11,477 nt of DNA from Candidatus Segetimicrobium genomatis (lineage in GTDB: Bacteria > Sysuimicrobiota > Sysuimicrobiia > Sysuimicrobiales > Segetimicrobiaceae): assembly GCA_005882445.1 (NCBI GenBank), contig VBAN01000388.1:3047-14523 (forward strand). The letters are read 5' to 3'. Below, in pieces: positions 6,908-11,477 of the stretch. The translations under genes and the position numbers were made by a program. Positions within the stretch are counted from its first letter, which is position 1, and each line of letters starts with the position of its first letter. A model generated the notes under the pieces. The model was not told where the DNA came from. It did no database searches and was given only the letters and a program-made list of their open reading frames with translations.

Positions 6908-6955
6908 TCATATATCTTAGCAGTGATATATCTATATGTCAAGATATCTACCATA
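6908..6955. repeat. Three phased ATATCT repeats over the ssb promoter
   Basis: ATATCT occurs at 6912-6917, 6928-6933 and 6944-6949, exactly 16 bp apart each time. The first two copies extend to TnATATATCT; the third reads CAAGATATCT. Palindromes GATATATC (6925-6932) and AGATATCT (6942-6949) overlap them. They cover the -10, the spacer and the edge of the -35 of the ssb promoter, as operator sites or small iterons would. The binding protein is unknown. Confidence 0.5.
6914..6942 (-). promoter_or_regulatory. Sigma-70-type promoter for ssb
   Basis: Reading the minus strand: a perfect -35 TTGACA at 6942-6937, exactly 17 bases, then TAAGAT at 6919-6914 (4 of 6 to TATAAT). Transcription would start near 6907, leaving a leader of roughly 130 bases before the ssb GTG. 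The patch is strikingly AT-rich within GC-rich DNA. Confidence 0.6.
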
Positions 6956-6959
6956 TAAT
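6954..6959 (+). promoter_or_regulatory. Possible -10 box for dadA
   Basis: A perfect TATAAT on the plus strand lies 112 bases upstream of the dadA ATG, but there is no good -35 at 16-18 bases. It is followed at once by a GGGGC-TGA-GCCCC hairpin (6961-6973). It may be an activator-dependent promoter or chance in an AT-rich patch. Confidence 0.3.
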
Positions 6960-7071
6960 AGGGGCTGAGCCCCGCCGCCCTGCACACGCCTCGATTCCGG
7001 GCGGCAGGGAGTCACCGGACGGATCTGCAATCACTCCAACGCCTCTAAGGCGGAGGAGGGCATCGCGGCCG

Positions 7072-8337
7072 ATGAGAGTGCTGGTCCTGGGCGGCGGGAT
7101 CGCAGGAATCACGACGGCCTATTACCTGGCCAAGGATGGCTGCGAGGTGACCGTGGTTGAGGCGAACCAGGAACTCGGACAGGAAGCGACCGCGAGCAAT
7201 GCGGGCATCCTGGCCACCGGCCATTCGTTCTCCTGGGCTTCTCCCCGGGCGCCGCGGCAGCTGTTTCGGTCGCTGTTCGGTCAGGAGACCGCCATTCGGG
7301 TCAAACTCCGGCCGGACCCCCGGCTGTACACGTGGGGGCTGAGGTTTCTCCGCGAGTGTACGGCTGAGCGCTCACGACGCAGCACGCTGGTCAAGCTCCG
7401 CCTGTGCCAGTACAGTCAGGGATTGTTGACCGAGCTCGTGCGCGGCGAGAGGATCGAGTATCATGCGATCCGGCAGGGAGCGCTCTACGTGTACCGCGAC
7501 CCGGTCGAGTTGGAGCTCGGCGCCAAGAAAATGGCGCTGATGGCGGAGCACGGTCAGCGCCAGGAGATCCTGGATGCGAACGGCGTCGCGAAGCTCGATC
7601 CCGCCTTCGAGCCGGTAAAGGACAAGATCGCCGGGGCCGTCCGGGACATCGGAGATTCCAGCGGCGACGCGAGACTCTTTACGCACAGCCTGGAGCGGAC
7701 CTGCCGGGAAAAGTTTGGCCTGAGCGTTCAGTCCGGGACGCGGGTCGCGGCGCTGCGCTCCGAGCGCGGCCGGGTGACCGGCGCCGTCACGGATCGCGGC
7801 GTCCTGACGGCCGACGCCTATGTGCTGGCCCTTGGGGTCCAGAGCCCGATCGTAGCCCGAACGGTGGGAGTCCGGCTCTTCATCTATCCGGCCAAGGGCT
7901 ACTCGTCCACCTTTCCCTTGAAGAAGGGGGGGCTCGCGCCCACGGTCCCCGGGGTGGATGAAGCCTGGCTGGTCGCATGGTCCCGGCAGGGCGACCGGCT
8001 CCGGATGACGTCGACCGCTGAATTCGCCGGATACGATTGGCGGTGGACGCCTCGGGACTTCAACAATATCAAGCGGTTCGCGCGCGACATCTTTCCCGAA
8101 GCGATCGAAGAAGCGGAAGGCCGGTATCAGGCCTGTCTCCGGCCGATGACCCCGGACGGCGCGCCCATCCTGGGGGCCGGCCGGCATCCCAATCTGTTTT
8201 TCAACACCGGCCACGGGCACATGGGATGGACGATGGCCTGCGGGTCCGGCCGCGCCGTGGCTGATCTGGTGATGGGCCGGCGGCCGGGCCTCGATCTCGC
8301 GGGACTCGGCCCCCGGGCGTCTGCCGGAGGCATGTAA
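7072..8337 (+). CDS. dadA: D-amino acid dehydrogenase-like FAD flavoprotein (DadA family)
   Basis: The 421-residue protein matches DadA, the membrane-associated flavoenzyme that oxidatively deaminates D-amino acids to 2-oxo acids and passes electrons to the respiratory chain. Visible are the FAD dinucleotide fold LVLGGGIAGITTAYYLA (G7, G9, G12) with E30 ending the second strand (VTVVEAN), the family phrases ATASNAGILATGHSFSWASP, FLRECTAER, SSGDARLFTHSL and IYPAKGYSSTFPL, then CLRPMTPDGAPILG (about 355-368) and FFNTGHGHMGWTMACGSG (377-393). I chose the ATG at 7072 because the FAD motif must begin near the N-terminus and a GGAGGAGGG sits 11 bases upstream; the longer open frame is not protein-like. 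Its exact substrate is uncertain, since related oxidases of this superfamily take glycine, sarcosine or proline. It converges on degT with a 21-bp gap. Confidence 0.9.
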   Translation: MRVLVLGGGIAGITTAYYLAKDGCEVTVVEANQELGQEATASNAGILATGHSFSWASPRAPRQLFRSLFGQETAIRVKLRPDPRLYTWGLRFLRECTAERSRRSTLVKLRLCQYSQGLLTELVRGERIEYHAIRQGALYVYRDPVELELGAKKMALMAEHGQRQEILDANGVAKLDPAFEPVKDKIAGAVRDIGDSSGDARLFTHSLERTCREKFGLSVQSGTRVAALRSERGRVTGAVTDRGVLTADAYVLALGVQSPIVARTVGVRLFIYPAKGYSSTFPLKKGGLAPTVPGVDEAWLVAWSRQGDRLRMTSTAEFAGYDWRWTPRDFNNIKRFARDIFPEAIEEAEGRYQACLRPMTPDGAPILGAGRHPNLFFNTGHGHMGWTMACGSGRAVADLVMGRRPGLDLAGLGPRASAGGM

Positions 8338-8358
8338 CGCGGCGCCGGCGCGCCCGGG

Positions 8359-9636
8359 CTACAGGAGCGCGGAGGCGACCTTGCGCATCCCCCGGACGAT
8401 ATCGAACTCGTCGCGCTCCGTCATGAGCGGGTGAAGATCGATCTGCAGCGCGCGCCGCAGAAGGTCGTCCGTCTGGGGGAACATGCCCTTCTCGAGGCGC
8501 GCGTGCCCCTTGTAGTAGGGGCACTCCCACGCGCAGTGACGCTCCGCGAACATCCGCCGCTCGATGATCTGGTCGAAGTGATAGTACACGTGCTGGCCGC
8601 TGTTCCAGGCCACCTCCGTGCGAATCCCCTCGGCGGCCAGCGCCTTGCTGAACGCGCTCGCCTGCTCGTCGGTCGGCAGGAAGAACATCAGCGTGGCCCC
8701 CGTGTCCCCCTCCGGATCGGGCAGCCGCCGGATCGTCACGCCGGGCAGCCCCCGCATGCCATCGAGGACCGCCGCCTTGTGCGCGCGCATCCGCTCAATG
8801 ATCCACTCCATCCGGCCGAGCTGCACCAGCCCGATCGCGCCGGTGATCTCGTTCATCCGGAAGTTGATCCCGATCATCAGCGGGTTGCCGGCAGGGATCG
8901 TCTCGTCCAGCTCCTCCATGCGGACCGACCCCTGGCCGTGGTACCGGACGGCGCGCTCCCAGAGCGCGGGGTCGTCCGTGACGAGCATGCCGCCTTCCCC
9001 CGTGGTGATGACCTTGTGGTACTGGAGGCTGTAGGCGCCGATGGCGCCGAGGGTCCCCAGGCGGCGCCCCCGGTAGCGCCCGCCGACCGCCTGCGCCGTG
9101 TCCTCGACGATGTACAGGTGGTGCTTGGCCGCGGCGTCCAGAATCGGGCCCATATCCGCCCCCGCGCCGCGCATGTGCACGGGGAGGATCGCCTTCGTGC
9201 ACGGCGTGACCGCCGCCTCGAGCTTTGTGGGATCCATCGTGAGGCTGTCGTCGATGTCCACGAAGACGGGCACCGCGCCGAGGTGCACGACGGCGTTGAT
9301 CGTGGCCACCCAGGTGTACGTGGGGACGATCACCTCGTCGCCCGGCCCGACCCCCAGCGCCGCGAGCGCGGCCATCAACGCCGCGGTCCCGGACGTGACC
9401 CCCACGGCGTGCCGGGCGCCCACGGCCTGCGCGAATGCGCGCTCAAACTGCGCGACCTTGCGCAGCGGCCTCGGGCCGTAGTGGCGGAACAGGCTCTGGC
9501 TGTCCAGCACCTCCATGACGGCGGCCTTCTCTTCCTCGCCAATCAGCAAACCGCCCGGGTAGCCGGGCAGGAGCGGTTGGGTGCGAACCGGCGTCCCCCC
9601 GTCGATGGCCAGCCGTTCTCCCATGTCCCGTGTCAT
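8359..9636 (-). CDS. DegT/DnrJ/EryC1/StrS-family PLP aminotransferase
   Basis: The 425-residue protein is a full-length fold-type I PLP enzyme of the family that transaminates keto-sugars and keto-cyclitols. It shows LAIDGGTPVR near the start, VGVTSGTAALMAALAALGVGPGDEVIVPTYTWVATINAV, the PLP-ring aspartate and glutamine in IVEDTAQAVGG (D179, Q182), and the Schiff-base lysine K208 in SLQYHKVITTGEGGMLVTDD. FRMNEITGAIGLVQL and a C-terminal domain follow. Instead of acting in antibiotic or surface-sugar synthesis, it sits with a LacI regulator and FAD oxidoreductases, which suggests catabolism of an amino sugar, an inositol-like cyclitol or a related compound; that is inference. The ATG at 9636 has GGAGGA 5 bases upstream and overlaps the lacI stop as ATGA, so the two are co-translated. 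A second in-frame ATG is 4 codons in. Confidence 0.9.
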   Translation of the reverse strand: MTRDMGERLAIDGGTPVRTQPLLPGYPGGLLIGEEEKAAVMEVLDSQSLFRHYGPRPLRKVAQFERAFAQAVGARHAVGVTSGTAALMAALAALGVGPGDEVIVPTYTWVATINAVVHLGAVPVFVDIDDSLTMDPTKLEAAVTPCTKAILPVHMRGAGADMGPILDAAAKHHLYIVEDTAQAVGGRYRGRRLGTLGAIGAYSLQYHKVITTGEGGMLVTDDPALWERAVRYHGQGSVRMEELDETIPAGNPLMIGINFRMNEITGAIGLVQLGRMEWIIERMRAHKAAVLDGMRGLPGVTIRRLPDPEGDTGATLMFFLPTDEQASAFSKALAAEGIRTEVAWNSGQHVYYHFDQIIERRMFAERHCAWECPYYKGHARLEKGMFPQTDDLLRRALQIDLHPLMTERDEFDIVRGMRKVASALL

Positions 9637-10604
9637 CGGTGTCCTCCGGTCGTGCCTCGTACGACGAGCTCAGTGGGCAGGATAACCAACCTGGGGTCGA
9701 CGTCGTCCCCGTGGATGAGATCGAGAAGCATCCGCGCGGCCCGCCGGCCCATCGCCTCCTTCGCGATCCGCACCGTGGTCAGGGGCGGGTTGGTCACCGC
9801 GGCCAGATCGATGTCGTCCATCCCGACGACCGAGAGATCCGCGGGAATGGCCAGGCCGCGCTCCCGGGCCGCGGTGGTCACACCCAGTGCCAGCATGTCG
9901 GTCACGGCGAAGATGGCGGAGGGCGGATCGGCCAGCGACAGCAGCGCGCCCGCGCCTTCACGCGCGCGCTCCGCATCGATGGGAATGATGATCTCGAGTG
10001 CGGGGTCCACCGGGAGACCGGCGTCTGTCAGCGCGCGACGGTATCCGTCGTGCGTTTCGCGCCCGAACGGGTAATCGACGGCGGCGCCCATGAAGCCGAT
10101 CCGGGTGTGCCCCAGTTCGGCCAGGTGGCGGGTCCCGCTGTAGGCTCCCCCCGTGTTGTCGTTGACGACTGCGGGAACCGGTTTGCCCGGGAGGTGGTTG
10201 TCGAGGAGCACGACCGGCATCCCGGTGTCCATCGTCTGCTTCACCCACCGGCCGTCGACGGCGCCCGCGACGAGCACGCCGTCGATCTCGCGGGCGCTCG
10301 CCATCTCGACAAACTGGGGCGGCTGCGACGCCGATCGGAGCGGCGGCGTGATCAGCATTCGGTAGCCCGCTTCCTCGAAGACGCCGCCGACCCCGGCCAG
10401 GACCGCGCGGTAGAAGAGGTCCGAGAACATCCCGGTCATGTTGGACCCGGGCACCATGGCCGCCGAATTCGAGCGCCCCAGGATGAGGCGGCGGGCGGCG
10501 GCGTGCGGCGCGTACCGGAGCCGGCGCGCGACTCGCGCCACGCGCTTACGCGTCTGGTCGCTGATCCTCGCCCGGCCGTTCAGCGCCTGGGACGCCGTCG
10601 GCAC
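9633..10604 (-). CDS. LacI/PurR-family transcriptional regulator, first HTH helix apparently missing
   Basis: From the GTG at 10604 the product has 323 residues. The second (recognition) helix and third helix of the LacI DNA-binding domain are clear (VPTASQALNGRARISDQTRKRVARVARRLRYAPHAAARRLILGRS). The periplasmic-binding-protein-like sensor domain follows, with IDGVLVAGA, MPVVLLDNH, HLAELGHTRIGFMG, IFAVTDMLALGVTTAARERGLAIPADLSVVGMDDI and TTVRIAKEAMGRRAARMLLDLI. What precedes VSVPTASQALNG in frame is CHTSERTERR, not the usual xIxDVAxxAG helix, and no in-frame start lies between the likely transcript start (about 10641) and the GTG at 10604. The frame is open much further upstream but that part is promoter DNA. 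Either the N-terminus is damaged (frameshift, deletion or sequencing error) or the protein is an atypical variant. It probably regulates degT and the divergent oxidoreductase. Confidence 0.82.
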   Translation of the reverse strand: MPTASQALNGRARISDQTRKRVARVARRLRYAPHAAARRLILGRSNSAAMVPGSNMTGMFSDLFYRAVLAGVGGVFEEAGYRMLITPPLRSASQPPQFVEMASAREIDGVLVAGAVDGRWVKQTMDTGMPVVLLDNHLPGKPVPAVVNDNTGGAYSGTRHLAELGHTRIGFMGAAVDYPFGRETHDGYRRALTDAGLPVDPALEIIIPIDAERAREGAGALLSLADPPSAIFAVTDMLALGVTTAARERGLAIPADLSVVGMDDIDLAAVTNPPLTTVRIAKEAMGRRAARMLLDLIHGDDVDPRLVILPTELVVRGTTGGHR

Positions 10605-10647
10605 CGATACGCGCCGCTCCGTCCGTTCACTCGTGTGACACGTCCAT

Positions 10648-10676
10648 ATTGTGCCGTCGAATGGCGGCAGTGTCAA
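10648..10676 (-). promoter_or_regulatory. Promoter of the lacI-degT operon
   Basis: Minus strand: TTGACA at 10676-10671, 17 bases, CACAAT at 10653-10648 (4 of 6). The predicted start near 10641 leaves only about 37 bases before the GTG at 10604, too little room for a complete LacI N-terminus with its own ribosome site. Confidence 0.6.
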
Positions 10677-10688
10677 ATCGATTTGACA
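10671..10688. promoter_or_regulatory. 18-bp perfect palindrome, probable LacI-family operator
   Basis: TGTCAAATCGATTTGACA is a perfect inverted repeat with a central CG, the form typical of LacI-family operators. It lies between lacI and the divergent FAD oxidoreductase gene. Its two ends are both exact -35 boxes (TTGACA), one per direction, so occupancy by one repressor dimer would block both promoters at once. Autoregulation by the adjacent LacI-type protein is the simplest reading. Confidence 0.8.
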
Positions 10689-10712
10689 TCCGCTCCGGCC
10701 GGTTGTTAGCAT
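10683..10712 (+). promoter_or_regulatory. Promoter of the divergent FAD oxidoreductase
   Basis: Plus strand: TTGACA at 10683-10688, 18 bases, TAGCAT at 10707-10712 (4 of 6). The start near 10719 gives a leader of about 82 bases, which contains a 12-bp palindrome GGCCCGCGGGCC at 10739-10750. Confidence 0.55.
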
Positions 10713-10786
10713 AGGGCGTGTCGCGGCGCGACGTGCGCGGCCCGCGGGCCTCTCCTGCGGGTGCGGCCGGCAAACCGGCAGCATGC

Positions 10787-10792
10787 GGAGGT
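10787..10792 (+). promoter_or_regulatory. Ribosome-binding site deciding the GTG start at 10801
   Basis: GGAGGT lies 8 bases before GTG 10801. It falls inside the extra six codons that an in-frame ATG at 10783 would add, so the GTG is the better start. Confidence 0.65.
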
Positions 10793-10800
10793 GTGTCGCA

Positions 10801-11477
10801 GTGGCGGCGGGGATCGACCAGGCCGGGCGCGTCGCGGAGCCAGCACGGGAGATCCCGGTGGCGCTGACCACGGACGTGCTCGTGGTGGGCGGCGGCATCG
10901 CGGGCGTCATGGCCGCCCTCGCGGCCGGGCGCAGCGGGGCGCCGACGCTGCTCGTCGAGCGCTTCGGATCCCTCGGCGGAACGGGCACCGCCGCGATGAT
11001 GAACCTCTTCTATGTCCCCTACGCCGCGTCCCGGGGACTCGTCCGCGAGTTGTTCGACCGCCTCATCGCCCGGGGCGGCGCGATCCCGGGTGAGTTTGTC
11101 GTCTACGATCCCGAGTTGTACAAGATCACGGCGCTCGAGATGCTGGCGGAAGCCGGCGTCAACGTCCTGCTGCACACGCTCGTGAGCGACGTCATCCTCG
11201 ACGGGCCGGTGCTGCGCGGCATCGTAGTGGAGAACAAGTCGGGGCGCCAGGCCATCCTCAGCCGCGTGACGATCGATGCCAGCGGCGACGCCGATGTGGC
11301 CGCCCGCGCGGGGGCCCCATTCGTCAAGGGTCGCGAGGAGGACGGGAAGATGCGGCCCATGACGCTGATCTTTCGCATGGGGGGCGTCGATGTCGCCCGG
11401 CTGGTCGACTACGTGAAGTCGCGTCCGGACGACTTCTCGCCCGATCCCCTGCAATGCATGCTGGACCTCGAACATCA
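10801..11477 (+). CDS. FAD-dependent oxidoreductase, 3' end beyond window
   Basis: The first 225 residues are present. After a short leader, the dinucleotide-binding fold appears at about residues 25-53 (DVLVVGGGIAGVMAALAAGRSG...LLVERF; glycines 30, 32, 35 and E53), then the family phrase GSLGGTGTAAMMNLF. The second FAD-contact motif is TIDASGDADVAARAGAPF (about 157-174), and MTLIFRMGGVD follows. This is the FAD_oxidored (PF12831) type, whose members often sit in sugar- or polyol-use operons with LacI or GntR regulators; most have no defined substrate. It lacks the signal or cofactor features of DadA and is not a close copy of the dadA-like gene in this window. Divergent from lacI and expressed from the palindrome-containing promoter, it likely responds to the same inducer. 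The start is GTG 10801. Confidence 0.88.
   Translation, partial: MAAGIDQAGRVAEPAREIPVALTTDVLVVGGGIAGVMAALAAGRSGAPTLLVERFGSLGGTGTAAMMNLFYVPYAASRGLVRELFDRLIARGGAIPGEFVVYDPELYKITALEMLAEAGVNVLLHTLVSDVILDGPVLRGIVVENKSGRQAILSRVTIDASGDADVAARAGAPFVKGREEDGKMRPMTLIFRMGGVDVARLVDYVKSRPDDFSPDPLQCMLDLEH

Larger units (their letters stand above)
3517..6960 (-). mobile_element. Probable minimal or decayed mobilisable-element module
   Basis: Three same-strand genes with conjugation or plasmid-type products (SSB, replication-relaxation protein, VirD4/TraG-like ATPase), plus a repeat-rich noncoding stretch and an AT-rich control region, sit between unrelated metabolic genes. The module is convergent with the VIT gene on its left and divergent from dadA on its right. 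I see no integrase, transposase, tRNA, flanking direct repeat or target duplication, so the borders are only the gene limits. It could equally be an internal piece of a larger integrated element. Composition does not differ visibly from the neighbours, apart from the AT-rich patch at about 6903-6960. Confidence 0.4.
6775..7071. other. Divergent intergenic region between ssb and dadA, 297 bp
   Basis: It holds the ssb leader (about 6775-6907), the AT-rich promoter/repeat patch (6908-6960), a small GC hairpin (6961-6973) and the dadA leader with its ribosome site (GGAGGAGGG, 7052-7060). The reading frame of dadA stays open upstream through this region, but its translation there is low-complexity, so it is treated as noncoding. 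Confidence 0.6.

Noticed and set aside
6385..7071. Upstream extension of the dadA frame to a 650-codon protein
   Set aside because: It would run antisense through ssb and the AT-rich promoter. The FAD motif belongs at the N-terminus, and the ATG at 7072 has a purine-rich ribosome site.
8338..8358. GC-rich palindromic bases between dadA and degT as a bidirectional terminator
   Set aside because: There is no T-run on either side and the stem is short, so it cannot be told from GC-rich background.
8431..10074. Long plus-strand frames opposite degT and lacI
   Set aside because: They are antisense shadows of GC-rich genes, full of Arg, His and Pro repeats, while the minus-strand proteins carry complete family motifs.
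10605..10988. Upstream extension of the lacI frame to 451 codons
   Set aside because: The extension crosses the divergent promoter and operator and the start of the FAD oxidoreductase, and its sequence is low-complexity.

Overview
The window is GC-rich bacterial DNA with compact, mostly intact genes. It reads like a soil or subsurface lineage, but nothing in it fixes the taxon, and a deep-branching Terrabacteria-type genome is only a guess. No rRNA, tRNA or CRISPR array is visible.

Left part (1-3498): on the minus strand lie a 5'-partial membrane-protein gene that starts inside the end of tatD, the TatD-family metal-dependent DNase/hydrolase, and a 64-residue two-helix membrane protein. Divergent on the plus strand are an exported His/Cys-rich protein of unknown function and a fused ferritin-like plus VIT1/CCC1 membrane protein of the MbfA type (iron/manganese export).

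Middle part (3517-about 6960): this looks like a remnant or minimal version of a mobilisable element, all on the minus strand. A promoter lies in an isolated AT-rich patch that carries three 16-bp-phased repeats. It is followed by ssb, then a 364-bp gene-free stretch packed with perfect inverted repeats (a candidate transfer or replication origin, or a structured RNA). Next come a replication-relaxation protein and, in ATGA overlap with it, a VirD4/TraG-type coupling ATPase whose Walker B aspartate is replaced by alanine. No relaxase, integrase or secretion channel gene is in the window.

Right part (7072-11477): a DadA-like D-amino-acid dehydrogenase (plus) converges on a lacI-degT operon (minus, ATGA overlap), which is divergent from a FAD-dependent oxidoreductase that runs off the end. 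Between lacI and the oxidoreductase is an 18-bp perfect palindrome made from two back-to-back consensus -35 boxes, an obvious single operator for both promoters. The LacI protein seems to lack the first helix of its DNA-binding domain. The cluster looks catabolic (amino or sugar substrate), but the substrate is not determined.
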